A stretch of 64,000 bases of DNA from Chondrosia reniformis (lineage: Eukaryota; Porifera; Demospongiae; Chondrillida; Chondrillidae). Position 1 is the stretch's first letter; every line of letters begins with the position of its first letter. Shown piece after piece: positions 32,128 through 45,500 of this stretch. The notes below the pieces were generated by a model that was given only the letters and a program-made list of their open reading frames with translations, was not told where the DNA came from and made no database searches. Location: positions 5,829,673 to 5,893,672 of the forward strand of contig OX359197.1 of NCBI GenBank assembly GCA_947172415.1. The letters run 5' to 3'. The translations under genes and the position numbers were made by a program.

Positions 32128-32357
32128 TATTAAGCATATATATTCATACTATTTCATAAATAGAGTATTTATTCTAAAACTGATGCATTCCATGGTTGAT
32201 GTACAAAAGTAAGAATAATATAATAACACATGTATATGTCTGCTTATAGTACATAATAGATACTGTTCATCTTTTCTACCAACTAAAGAATAAAAAATAG
32301 AATGTGAAGTCTACAGCCAAATAACTTTCAATATATACCGTACTTACAAATCCACAA

Positions 32358-35300
32358 TTAGTCTACTGATATTGATGGAAGGATTGCAACTTCTTCATGT
32401 ACTTGCTTCTGATTATCAAGAGGCTTCTGATCTTCTGTTTCAAGATCCATTATGGGATTCTCCCCTTTAGGTTGAGGGGTTTCCCCTCCAGGCTGACTCT
32501 CACTAATAGTGACTTGCTCTTGAGGCTGGTCATCTCCAACCCGAGGCTGACCATCTCCAACCCGAGGCTGACCATCTCCAACCTGAGGATGTCCATCTCC
32601 AACCTGTGGCTGGTCATCTCCAACCCGAGGATGACCATCTCCAACCTGAGGCTGGTCATCTGCAACCCGAGGATGACCATCTCCAACTCGAGGCTGGTCT
32701 TCTGTTTGGGGTTGCCTTTCTGATTCCTGTCCTTGTTGAGTAGATAGCTGAACAGAAGTGACGCTCACTTCGATGTCATCTGTTGAAATGAGACCCTCTT
32801 CCGAGTCATCTCCAGCAGAAGTAAGTTTTGGCAACTCTAAGTGATTACATTGTATAGCATTCAATTCATTTGCTGTGCAGGACTTGAGGCAATATACTGT
32901 GTAGTCATGACAATTGATAAGTGAGATTTAAAGGTCTACCAAACCCCAATCGTTCAATCTGTTAAGCATGGTGAATTAGAAACATCAATAGAATAGAAAC
33001 TAAAAATCAACTAGGACTTCCACAATTACCACAATATCACATATACTTATTAAACACTAAGCAATCTTGACAGACCTAAACAAATGCAGCTAGGCTTACC
33101 TTCACTTGATATTTTCTCCTTCTCCCTCTGGTCCCTTTGTACTACCTCAAGATAACTGGGAAGAACGGAGTTGGATTCTCTATTGGCTGTGGGGAATTCC
33201 CTTCTTTCATTAGTTGCCACTACTGGACTGGAGTCTGCTCCAGTGGTGGGTCTACGTCTGCTGACAGAACCTTTACGAACCCTCGATTTTGCTAAAACAT
33301 GTAAATATGTATGTACAATGTAGTAATGTCACTGATGCTACATATACACAAAAGCATATGACATAATTTTGTTGTAAAATATATATCTACAGTTGTTTAA
33401 AGGTAATATTAAAGAAAGAGATCTAGAAGGGATCTGTCTACATATTTATACAAATGATATGCATAGTACACTCTATATACACACAAGAAAATGAAGTTTC
33501 AGACCACATTTGGGGAGAGCTACAGTACGTATACATATTAAATATATCTACAGCATAACTGTCTGTACATATTCCATAGACAACTACCAACAATAGCAAC
33601 AACTAGACAACACAAAAAGAGTCACTAGTTTAGCAGTTCCTCCCAGCTAACCTTTGCCCTTCTTGAACACTTGTCCCAACATAAACTGGCTAAATCTTTG
33701 AGCATAGAAGTGAGGATTACAGACAGACACAGTTGCCTACAGAGAGATGTACAACATGACATGATTTCTTAATGGTTCTTAATTTCTATGGTAATAAACA
33801 ATATTCTGACTGAAATATGAATACAGGAATCACTAATTCTCATACCTTGTCAGCATAAATAGACTTAAATGTGTGCTCCAATTTCTTCTTCAGTCTGTAA
33901 CTTTGCAATATATCAATTATACCAACAAATAATAAGACCCTCTTTCCGTCACTTGTCCGAGCAGGAATACCTCCTTCACTGTCTCAGCAGAGAAAAGTAA
34001 TTAGTATGATTACGCAGGTTAAGTAACTAAAGTACAAAATTCTAGCACAGTAATCAGCCAATATCAACAGCGCTACCCATGTGTGGACTCATTTAACACC
34101 AAGTCTTTAGCCTTAAATGTACTATTACTTCACCCGACACTTAACTGGCTAGAAGATTCGCTTACTTTTGCAACTCTTGTTGCTCCTCCTCTTCTTGTAC
34201 CTCTTGTCTCCGACTTACAAATGGTCTTCTTGGAACAGTGTCACTTTTGCGGTACAAAATGGAGTAGGTGAAACGTCTCACTTTCCCCTGCTCTGCTCCG
34301 CCTGGCACTTGGGCTGCAGCTGATGGCTCCTGGATTACATTGGATGGCCCCCGAGATGGTAGTTGCTCGGCAACCACAGATGTGTCAATTGACTTCTCCT
34401 ACAAGATTGCAATACTCAGGAGTATAAATATGCTCATTGTTCCTAGTACTGGTCAGTATACTTACTAAGTCCTTCTGGCTGTCTAAATAATGCACACCTA
34501 AGAGTAAGCTGTAATCCATGATTCCAAAACTCTCCAACACCTACGTATGTATGTATACATAGGTACACATGTACAGTCTAACAATATATGCTAGCTAGTC
34601 AGTGCTATGCGTTAAGCTGGAATAGGAAATGTTTCCCAAAATGTAAGAGCACTTCACCATTAATTGCCTATGTAATAGCCCTACTATAAGAGCCCTTATT
34701 TACAGTAAGAGCCCTCACTAATAATTAATAACCCTATCATAAGAGCCCTTATTCACAGTAAGAGCCCACCACTACAAAGGGTCCATTAATATGCAAGAGT
34801 TCATACTAAGAAGACCTTTTATAAGATATTACACCACTACTGAACTGTTTCAACAAATGTCTTACCACATGAACTAAGAGCTCCCATTACCTTTACGTCT
34901 TTATTAATGGTCCTCTCCACAGTTTCATAGTGCTCTGCAGACAGGGTAAAGCCCTCCTGGTGCATCTGTTGGAAGTCAAGATCCTTGAAAGTTGGACACT
35001 TTTTTTCTCGTTCCTTCTCCGAAGCTCTTCTCTTGTAAGTCGACCCCTGATATTCAAAAGATAACCAACAAAATTAATAAAAAATACTGTTAACTTAAGA
35101 GTACAGGTATACATTATGGGTATGGGTATATACGTATTAAAGGTATGGGTATACGTACACTATTAGTATACACTCCATAGGAAGCCAATACACTTGATCT
35201 CTTACAGAACACTCACCTTTAGGTCATACTTTTCATGTATTACATGACTCCGTGGCAACAGGTTATTCATGACAACTATTCGAATGTTGGTTCCTCCACT

Positions 35301-36927
35301 TTGATACTTGTAGAGACCAAAAAACTTGGGAAGCAATGTGTACTTGTTTTGTGTCAGATTCTGCAAACACATAACACAAAGAAGTACAATAAATTAATTA
35401 AACATGCTGAGCTGAGGGGATGGCGGAACACGTGAGTAATTTTTGAACATTTACTTCATTGGTACATACAAATATTTCAAAACTAAGATCATTGTCAACT
35501 ATGAACATGTATAGGTCAGTGAAACTGAGTTGAATTCCTCAAAAGTTACAGCTCAATTAGGCACTTCTTTGTCTACGCCAAGACACTACCAAGATTAGTC
35601 TATACAATTCCCTCTCACCAAGTAGTAACCAGGGAGGAGTTTTTGTAAGAATTCTGTTTCCTTCTTCTGAACAGTTTTGATGATAAATTCATCATTACTG
35701 GAAACATAAAAAAGTGATCCACTAGCTCCAGGATTGGACAGTTCAATCAGGGCCTTGTCACAGACGCCCAACTGCACAGAAATAAAGATAAAGTACACAT
35801 AGGAACAGCATCCATTGCCCAATAGAGAATACCTATACATGTATATCCAGACACCTACGTCTATACAGTGAAACCCGTCTAATGTGGCCAGCTGAACTTG
35901 GCCTTATCAGAGAGGTGGCTGCATTATAGAAAGCCTTATGTATGTATGGCCCATTACATGTATATTATTTTGGCTGGGACTTTAAGAGCTGACTGTAATT
36001 TGGAGGTGACCATTGATACAGGTTCTACTGTAAGACATTTATAATGTGTTGGTACAACTACGTAAATACATGCATACATTGTGTATACGTACCATGTAGT
36101 CATCTGGTTTGATCTCAAAAGCTTCTCTGAAAAATCTGAAAGCAACTGGAGAGTAAGTGTTGAATTTGAAGTCAGGAAATTTGTGTGCTGGAGTGCTTTC
36201 AGATCCCTCCCTGCAGCAGGGGAACATATACATGCATAAATGTACTCTTCTCTAAAGTAAAGGGCTTCTTTACATGAGGATAGGAGTGCTTATATAATTG
36301 TACGTATGAGAAAGGAGTGCTTATATAATTGATAGGAGAGCTTATAAAAAGTCACAACTCCATACAGATGATGAAGAGCATATACTTACTCTGGAAAGTT
36401 GTTTGACTCTACAACTTCAAAGTCTGTCATGAGGAGATCCCTCTTGGGTTTGGGTTCCAGGGAAGCAATAGAGACCTGGAGTCCCAGTTGAATGGACTGC
36501 CGCAAACGGTCTGAAGGAGTCTGACAAAGTTGTTACAAGTAATAATTGTTATGTCTGTCATATTTTAATAATTTGTTCACTGTCGCGTACCTTCTTGTAG
36601 GACGTTTCGCCATACTGATCCACCCGGAGATTACCCTTCTTTATTGGAGTTACAGCACCGGCGTGCTTCTTTGAAGATTCCCCCTAAGTTAATAAAATGG
36701 GTAAAACACTCCTTACTACACCTTGCGGGCCCTCTAGTAAACTACAGGCCATTTCATAAAATATTTAATAATCCACTTCTAAAAGGAGTAGAAGAGACGT
36801 GACCAAACCATTAGCCGTTAGCCGAACAGAAGACTTAACTCCTGTTACAAATTCGCCTCACCTGAGGTCCCAAGGCCTCTATGTGCAGGGACCGTGGTCG
36901 TCTAGAGGTATCCACCGACTCGGCCAT
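32358..36927 (-). CDS. PIP5K1: Type I phosphatidylinositol-4-phosphate 5-kinase, full-length
   Basis: The enzyme makes PI(4,5)P2 from PI4P at the plasma membrane. Thirteen exons join in frame (36927-36862, 36683-36591, 36520-36390, 36210-36093, 35771-35619, 35360-35217, 35046-34891, 34540-34466, 34398-34166, 33978-33846, 33736-33652, 33291-33100, 32872-32358), giving 697 residues. Motifs: GASGSLFY nucleotide loop (about 151), catalytic-region Lys in FIIKTV (about 168), MNNLLPR, DLKGSTYKRR (about 233), IMDYSLLLG (about 294), and the activation loop YRLKKKLEH (about 417-425). Glu in KKLEH is the type I signature. The tail after about 465 is disordered, with heptad repeats. The start lies only 75 bp from the HSPBP1 stop. 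It is the only complete kinase in the array, and exons 6-13 are the source type for five fragments. Confidence 0.9.
32526..32697 (-). repeat. 21-bp coding minisatellite in the kinase tail
   Basis: Eight copies of a 7-residue unit (R/Q-V-G-D-G/D-Q/H-P) lie within the last exon. Fragment D has six and fragment C two. The unit length preserves the frame. Confidence 0.9.
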
Positions 36928-37002
36928 TTCCAAACTAGTCGCTCGCCATGTTGAATATCTGTATATAACATTACGTAATTGATACTATTCATGGTCCTGT
37001 AA

Positions 37003-40000
37003 TCAACAATTGAGTTCTTTCACAATGTTTAGACAGGCCTCTCTCAAGCTCTACAAGGAAATGAAAGCATGTTAAATGGAACAATCAGTACAATTCCCCT
37101 CCCTTACCTCTGTTAAATTGGCCTCACTAGAGATTGACTCAAGTTGTGATATAAATTCTCTGTCTTGTAAGCAAAGCTTCTTCATTGACTGGTTCCCGCT
37201 CAAGTAGGCAAACAAAGCAGAAGAAGCTACCTCCTTGATTTCAACATCTTTCTCACACTTTAAAACATTCTTTAAAACCTCAAACATGTTACTTTTTTCT
37301 GCTTCCTCTACAAGAACGGTGAAGAGCAGTTTCCATGGCAACTAGGTCTCAACACATCCACATCCACACTTCCATACATATATCAACCACACCCCTTTTC
37401 ACTGACCACACCCACCTCTTACAGTGCCGACTGCTAGAATACTGCTCAATAGAAACAATGCCTTTATTTTGCATTTCTTAAGTTCATGCTGTAAGCAATC
37501 AGTATATATTGCCAACCCGTTCAGCTTGAGGAATTCTACCAGTCCTTTATCACATTCTCTGACCAAACCTACAAGAGAAGGCAACACCTAACCTTATGTG
37601 TCAACATATGAATCTGGCTAGATTATTCTACAACAATGTGCTAAGTTTTGACATCCAACTAGTACATGTATACAAGTGTCTAGCTGGACCATTGGGGAAT
37701 CTATTTGTTGAAGGAAAATGGTGTGACATTGTTGTCTTAAAGTTTAGATTGAGAAACTCTTATCCGGAACTGAAAAGGAAATTTTTTAAGTAGTAACACT
37801 ACAAAAATGTAATTAACTGACTATATTGTACAGATATGACTTTATATTTAATTGAATGCTTAGAATTCCATGAGGTGATTTGAACAATCACATGATCTAC
37901 CAAAAATAGAAATCTGCAAATGCCATTAACTGATAAGATGTTGTATATCAACAGAACCTTTATTAGTTAACATGTGACTATATATAGCCACATGTTAAAC
38001 AGGAAGTCATTAATGATGAAATGTAACAAATTCAATTTGAATAATTAACAACGGTAATTAAGGTACACTTTCATTCAGAGTATTCACTTAAATGACAAAC
38101 ACTATGACATAATAAGTTGGACAAATCAGACAAGTGTTTGGCAACACCAGGATACACTGTTTGAGTGGTGATTGCACAAGCCAATGGGGTGATTGCACAA
38201 TCAAATGGCATTATTGCACAATCAAATGAGCCTGCAACATCAGTAGCTTCCAAATGGGTAATGCCTACTATATCATATATGGACAAGTATGTAGTCTGGT
38301 AAGCCAGACCTTACTTCCACTAAGACTAAGGCCCTGCCCAACTTGACAGGGTTGAGGTACTGTACAATGTACCAAAACGGTCATCCACAACATTTTGATG
38401 TCACAGCGCTATCAGCCATTCTGTAAGTGCAAAGCTAGTTAACTCGCCCCTCTGCACAATCTCAGAAACAACCTAGACCTTACCTTACTCTTAACATTGA
38501 GAGAAGACCTCCTAAGGAGTGTATGCAGAGTAAATGATCCACCCTTTACAGTCCTAACCTCCAACTCACATGAAATGGCATACATTGCTTTCAGTAAGCA
38601 TTCCTTATCGCCACCCTTATCCTTCACCATGGCAACCAATCTGGAGAGGCATCCTGTGTCTATAAAAGCCACTTGGGTTTTCAGATGGTTTTGGCAAGCT
38701 GTTCCTATGATACTGCAAGCCAGTGTTTGCAATTTAGCATTGGGGTGAGAGAGGTAAGAGACTATAACAGCTACACCTCCGAGAGGAATCAGATCTGAGG
38801 ATAGAGGATAACATTCATCAATCTCTTACACACACCTCATAATCACTTGAAGATTACTCTACAGCTTCAGATCAAATATCATTCATCCTACAACCTACAT
38901 ATGCAGTTTTAAGTATGGAATACAGGGGGTCCTGTCCAAGACAAAGACAAAGATTACCAAGGTCACTGATGAAAGGTGGAATACCTAGAAGTAGCTATCT
39001 GGCCCAGTGGAGAAGAAGAGTAAAAGAGAAAACTCTTGTATCCTCATCCAAAGCTCTCACTAGCTTTAGTTCCCTATGGGCCTCTATTCTACGTAAAGTA
39101 GATGTAGCATGTAATAAAAATGGTGTGTTAGAGAACTTATGCATAGATGTAGGGGAAATACTTGACAAAATTCTGTATCATTTCATGGCGATAAGAATCA
39201 TCTTTAATCAACATTTTAGAAATACTAGAGATTTCTACATCACTTTGACATTAAAGCATGAATGGCATGATAATAGATCTGTGAAGTTCAATAGTTGAGT
39301 TCATTCCAAAGCACTTGGAACGTAACCCTACTCAACCCATGACAGAAGGTCTCTCTAAACACTTAAGGATCTTTAGTACACATCTTTTGTCAAAAGTAAT
39401 CATTGAAACAACAATCTCTATAAAATTTCAAGTGCTTCAACAGTTAAACCATTAAAGAGGTTACTATTGATATATAAATGTGAATGCATCCATCTTTGTG
39501 ATGAATTTCGGTCTATCATTACCATTAGCATGATCCAGATCTTCAATATAGTATTCAACTTCCTCAAATGCTTTAGTTAACTGCATTACAGCTTCTTCAC
39601 TCAGCTCAGAATCCAGAGGTGGCCGATGGGTCCTCAGAATGGACAAGGCAGCCTTCAGAAAATCAGTTTCACTAGGACCTCCAGCAATGGCACCCAGTGC
39701 TTCCTCTAACCACTTTCTGCGCTACACCAGTAGAGAGAATAGAATCTATCATGAGAATCAAGGGATGCTTAAAGATACATAGCACATCTAATTAATATTC
39801 CCAGAAACAGCTGTTATGCTCAGTAAAGCAGAAGAATAGAGAAGACTCATTCAAAGCTCTCACTAGGTTTAGTTCCCTATAGACACTTACTGTAGAATAA
39901 ATGTTGTTTTAGTATATTCATAGACTAGTCTACAGTATATTCAAGTAGCAAGAGAGGGTCAGATGAGGAAAGGCTTTGTCAAAAGTTCTATATACACTTT

Positions 40001-40406
40001 TTAACAGTCATTACAGTGGCAAGTGGTGTATAAATACGTATAGGATTTCATATAACAGTACAGTTAGACTGGTTATATAGGAAAATATATAGGACCATCA
40101 TAGTGACATCATGCAGAGGTCTGAGTGTATACAGAGATAGACTCATTCGTGAGATATGTTTGGTTAGCATTGTCATTGTCAGGTTGACTAGCTGCTGATG
40201 TAGATAAACGAGTAACATTCAAGGTAGCTAGATGTAATTGAATTGAATAGACAGGTACAGCTGGATATTCACTGTTACACTCCACCCACTTCTGGATCTA
40301 ATGGGACCTTTTCCGATGAAGGCATCGGATCATCAATCTGTCTTAGCGACCATTTGATAATTGATTGTAAATTAGCAAGCCTCTTTTGAGTCTCAGAGTC
40401 GGCCAT
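37003..40406 (-). CDS. HSPBP1: HSPBP1/Fes1-type Hsp70 nucleotide exchange factor
   Basis: This family promotes ADP release from cytosolic Hsp70 through an armadillo-like fold. Six exons (40406-40290, 39721-39523, 38794-38570, 37568-37423, 37341-37108, 37050-37003) join in frame to 322 residues, near the family length. The start gives MADSETQKRLANLQSIIKWS. Typical features are the helical N-terminus with PERRKWLEEALG, the first armadillo repeats (HPNAKLQTLACSIIGTACQN), the AISCLVRECDKGLVEFLKLN segment created by the exon 3/4 junction, and KIKALFLLSSILAVGT. Exon phases at all junctions agree. Intron 2 carries a dispersed repeat (38930-39140). It is head-to-head with SAR1 and its stop is 75 bp from the PIP5K1 start. 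Confidence 0.9.
38930..39140 (+). repeat. SINE/MITE-like dispersed repeat, in HSPBP1 intron 2
   Basis: One of at least eight diverged copies in the right half of the window. Shared blocks are CACTGATGAARGGTGGAAT, CCAGTGGAGAAGAAG, CTCATCCAAAGCTCTCACTA, TTTAGTTCCCTATRGGC and RATGGTGTRTTAGA. Others are near 39830-39930, 46310-46430, 47610-47810, 58280-58450, 59890-60025, 61880-62030, 62180-62280 and, inverted, 48880-48960. Confidence 0.7.
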
Positions 40407-40516
40407 ATTGTTATGACATCACGTGGTGAATCCCTGTAATCTTGATGTAAGGCGTGTATTGCCTTTTCGGTGAATTTGAGTTATATCACACAAAAGCGAC
40501 TTTTAAGTAACTAGTC
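40407..40516. promoter_or_regulatory. Shared bidirectional promoter HSPBP1/SAR1
   Basis: Only 110 bp separate the two divergent start codons. No TATA box is evident. Both promoters and 5' UTRs must fit here or overlap. Confidence 0.6.
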
Positions 40517-41352
40517 ATGTTTCTCTGGGATTGGTTCTCCGGAATTCTTCAATCGTTAGGACTATGGAAAAAGTCGGGTAAACTTGTATTCCTCGGACTG
40601 GACAACGCCGGGAAAACCACATTGTTACATGTCCTAAAAGACGACAGACTGGGGCAACACGTTCCAACACTTTATCCAACCAAAGAAGAGTTAAGTATAG
40701 GTTAGTTTGATAGAAAGTTTTCCCCGAAACGGCCAAGTCTATCGTAGAATTTAGACTTTAGAAAATTTGTTACGTAACTTAAAATTCATACTGGATTAAC
40801 GTATATGTTGTCATTTAAATGTAAATAACGTTTTGATCTGAACTCATTGACTGTTAGTTTCCATAAGTATTGGTTTCCATCAGGTGATGAGGTGTTTTGT
40901 CTGTGGGATAGCTGACCTTTGATATTAAAGGTCATCTTTGGTTTCTTCTGTTAGGAGGTATAACATTTACAACCTTTGATTTGGGAGGACATCGAACAGC
41001 TAGGAGAGTGTGGAAGGACTACTTCCCAGCCGTTGATGCTATTGTATTCATGATAGATGCAAATGACCGTAAGAGGTTTGAAGAATCTAAAGTAGAGCTG
41101 GCTGGATTAATGTCGGACGAGCAAGTTGCCGATGCCCCAGTTTTAATTCTGGGGAACAAGATTGACATATCAGGAGCTGCCCCAGAAGATGAGCTTCGCC
41201 AGTTTTTTGGACTACATGGAGTCACAACTGGAAAGGGTAATGTCCCTAAGAAGGATCTCCAACGCAGACCAGTTGAAGTGTTTATGTGTTCTGTACGCAA
41301 GCGCGAAGGTTATGGTGAAGGATTCAGATGGCTGGCACAATACCTTGATTAA
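40517..41352 (+). CDS. SAR1: SAR1 small GTPase
   Basis: SAR1 starts COPII coat assembly at ER exit sites by inserting its N-terminal amphipathic helix into the membrane when GTP-bound. Two exons (40517-40700, 40955-41352) give 193 residues, close to the family's 198. Visible are the amphipathic N-terminus [18 protein letters not shown]-loop [11 protein letters not shown], switch [21 protein letters not shown] (spanning the intron), switch [18 protein letters not shown], and the C-terminal [20 protein letters not shown]. All GTP-binding motifs are intact. It sits head-to-head with HSPBP1. An AATAAA lies at 41400, 48 bp after the stop. Confidence 0.97.
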
Positions 41353-41399
41353 TTCAGAGAAAAATGATTTATTAAAGTTTCACCTCTTTAAGCAATTTA

Positions 41400-41405
41400 A
41401 ATAAA
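41400..41405 (+). terminator. SAR1 polyadenylation signal
   Basis: AATAAA 48 bp after the SAR1 stop and before the next gene's start at 41538. Confidence 0.6.
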
Positions 41406-41537
41406 ACAAACTGTATCTTTTATGCAAGTCGAGACCAAGCTGACATTGTCTTATTTATTGTACTACTTTAGCATAGAAAGACGTATTATATTATATGGCG
41501 CAACCCTCTTAATTAAGAATAGGCGGGGTTAGGAAAT

Positions 41538-42562
41538 ATGGGCGCTCAGCAGAGTTTACAAGAGGAATATTTGGATGCGCTGCAGAGATTGAATTCAGTA
41601 GAACAGGAATCAATTATTAACTCTTTCAAGACCGCCGCACAAGGTAAGAGGAAACGAATAGACCGTGCCGCCTTTACATTCTTGCTACAGCAGTACGACA
41701 TCCCCGAGGTATCCGGGAACAGACTCTTCGAGGCTTTCGACCAGAAAAGGGTACGGAAATTTCCAAAATATTAATTAATCACTGACGGCACACGTTTTAA
41801 TATCTATAGACTGGCTATATTGATTTGGAGGAATTTATTTGCGGGCTAGCTGTAGTGCTCCGAGGTACTTTTCATGAGAAATGTAAACTGCTTTTTCGAG
41901 TCTTCAATTTAGTGAGTCATCTTCACATTGTGAAACAATCTCAACACTATATCAACCCTCAATCATTATCGTTTTGCATTTGAAGGACAATGAAGAGGGA
42001 GTGAGTAAGGAGGAATTAAAATCAGTGTTAAGGAGTGTTATCAAATCTAACAGAACAGATGTCTCTAAAGAGGAAGAACAACAGATGAAGATAGTAGATA
42101 AGTTGGTCCCTTTCATAATAGTGGGTTGTAGTATATTTATTTAGTCTGATGATATTAAACCTTATTCTTGCGCAAGTTTAGGGTCTGATTTCATCAGACT
42201 AGATTATAGTTACTGTCTTCTCTTTTGTTGCTGTAGGATTGCCGAAGAAGCTTTTCGTAACTGTGATATTACTAACACAGAAACTCTACTACCTGCAGTA
42301 GGTGTTTTAAATTGCAATGGCATCTAATATGTAGGTCATAATAAAAGGACAAATTAAGTTCCAATGCTTAATCATATCTTCAACATAGGGTTGTGCAATA
42401 ATATTATTAAGTAAAGTAAAATCTCTAATCATTTGTTTCTAATCCTCTATAGACTATTCATTATTTGTGAGTCTTGTATTGTTTCTCGTATGTATTCTGT
42501 GTATGTCCCCATTCATATATACCTTTCATTCATATATGCTATGCATGTGGCACGTTAAATAA

Positions 42563-42593
<31 letters not shown>

Positions 42594-45500
42594 TACCAGC
42601 CTTGTGCTGAAGGAATCACCTTATAATAAAAACATTAACACTTTGGACCTACGTAAATACGTAGTTATTGTATAATATTTGGGAATTATTATTTAAGTTG
42701 CTATATCTTTATATACTTGCATTAATTGAGATTTCAGATCATTTTTTGATTGATTTTACAGGAGTTTGAGTATTGGGTGAAGCGTAACCCACAAGTGTTG
42801 CAACAGCTCTTTAAATGGCTGTCCATACCTACAGAAGAACAGCACGCTGTGTCTCCTCAAGAAGAAATTGAAACAGCTGGAAAACCCCAGTTTCTTGCAA
42901 GTCGGAACAGTTTAACAGATGACATGGAATTAGCTGGTTCTATATGGATCAAAAGTAATCAACTGTTGGCATGGCAACAAGGGTTTTTCAAATCAAGGTC
43001 CATTCCAGAAAGTTACTATACCTTACTAGTGCTAAAGTACCACAATCCTCACAAGGTACACAGACCTACACCTTACTAGTGCTAAAGTACCACAATCCTC
43101 ACAAGGTACACAGACCTACACCTTACTAGTGCTAAAGTACCACAATCCTCACAAGGTACACAGACCTGTATATGTACACTTTGATTCTCAGCTAGCAGAC
43201 CATAGGCACGTTGATATTCCACTACATCCATTTGTAGGGTGGACACATAATTGATGTTGAAAAGTGCACCTTTAAGGAGATAGTAACATGTTTGGAGCAG
43301 CTGGTAGTAGGTTGAATCTAAGCATTAACAATTGGCAAGGAGTTACTATTTTACTTTTTCTCTTATTCAGGGAGAAGGTAGATATGACGATGGTCTATTT
43401 GTAACTGGACAAGTACTGATGCACTATAAGTCACAACTGTCAGAAACAACTTTAAAGGTACTACTCGGTAGTAGATAATGGACATGTTGAGAATTTGCTT
43501 AACATATACCAACTCTAGGGACACCCCACTCTTGGGACACCCCACTCTAGGGACACCCCACTCTTGGGGACACCCCACTCTTGGGACACCCCACTCTTGG
43601 GACACCCCACTCTTGGGACACCCCACTCTTGGGGACACCCCACTCTAGGGACACCCCACTCTTGAGACACCCCACTCTTGGGACACCCCACTCTAGGGAC
43701 ACCCCACTCTAGGGACACCCCACTCTTGGGGACACCCCACTCTAGTGACACCCCACTCTAGGGACACCCCACTCTAGGGACACCCCACTCTAGGGACACC
43801 CCACTCTAGGGACACCTCACTCTTGGGGACACCCCACTCTAGGGACACCCCACTCTAGGGACACCTCACTCTTGGGACACCTCACTCTAGAGACACCCCA
43901 CTCTTGGGACACCCCACTCTAGGGACACCCCACTCTAGGGACACCTCACTCTAGGGACACCCCACTCTAGGGACACCCCACTCTAGGGACACCCCACTCT
44001 AGGGACACCCCACTCTAGGGACACCCCACTCTTGGGATACCCCACTCTTGAGACACCCCACTCTAGGGACACCCCACTCTAGGGACACCCCACTCTTGGG
44101 ACACCCCACTCTAGGGACACCCCACTCTTGGAATACCCCACTCTAGGGACACCCACTCTTAAATCCTAAGTGAAGCATATATCATTCACTTTATTTTAAT
44201 ACAATACATGCAAGTACAAATGTACTAACAATTGGTCTGTACTTCTTTGTGTCTTTAGTTGTGGACATGTCGATTTAGCTTAATGTTCAAACTGGGCATG
44301 TTTGAAGCAATAGAGGCTGAAATGGAAGGACTAGGAGACCTCAACAAGCTGGATACGTACTTTGAATACTCACATTCCAGTCCTTCCAGAAAAGGTTGGC
44401 TACAGTTGAATTTTCTGATACAATCACATACATATATATGTTGGTATGGTCTTCTACTAATAGGAAGTATGATGCCGTATAGCTTGAGATTATTACATGC
44501 AGAACTTAGAATGTACTCTTCAAACCAAAAGCTGAAAGGGGCACTGGAAAGTATATATCGCCTGAAGGCACAGACCAGCAAGGTATAAAATATGCTAAAT
44601 AGAGTTCACTACATTACTAGAATACTGTATGGCTGGAAATTTTGGCAGGGAATTTATTTTGGCAGATTTTTTGGCGATTTTGAGAGCAATCCACCAATAT
44701 ATTTTATCTGACAAACTACACCAAACGTAGGAGAACAACTGCCTTGTCAGTAAAACCACCAAAATCAAATCTGCCACATGCCATAATTTGAGCAATCTGC
44801 CATATATTCTTACTGCCAAAATTTCCGGCCATATGGTATACATAAAATTAGATAAGAATACACAACGCATCTTATCTTTCTCCTCTTCCTGCTCTCAAGT
44901 TTGGAATTAAACACTTCCTGGGTGTACAAATTAAAATACTGTCTTATTAATCTAAACTTAGCTTCAAGATACAGTGCCTAATCCACACACCTATAGGACC
45001 GGGTTTATCTGTCTGCCTTAGACAGGTAACCAGATTATGAAAGTTGAAAAGTATAGAAACATAGCATAGGGAGATCATTAAAGTGACCACCTTCAGAAAG
45101 TGGCTGTCCTACAGAGGTGACTGTATGCTCAAGTTGCATAATAATTGTTTGACTTCTCCTTACAAGGTAATATCATCCCTTTGTGGTGAGGTCTTGATGG
45201 AGCATGGAATAGCAACACTGAATTTGGAAGGTGAACACTAATTATGTTGTACGTGCATAAGCGTATGTGTGTACTTTACATGCAAAACTGTATCTCCTGT
45301 TAGATGTAAAGGTGTTATGGCAACAGAGGTTGTTTAGAGTTACCATGTCAGCAATAAACTGCCTCATCCTGTTGCAGGTTAGTACATGATTGTCACATGA
45401 TTGTCACATGATTGTCACATGATTTGCACTCACTTTATCTAATAGGACTTTGACTTAGCTCTTGAGGAAATAAAAAAGTGTGCTAAACTGTTTCCCGACA

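Noticed and set aside
43363..43751. Minus-strand ORFs with GVPRVGCPKS repeats
   Set aside because: Translation of the TRAPPC12 intron minisatellite.
43512..44159. CRISPR-like array
   Set aside because: Units are contiguous with no spacers, and the setting is a eukaryotic intron.
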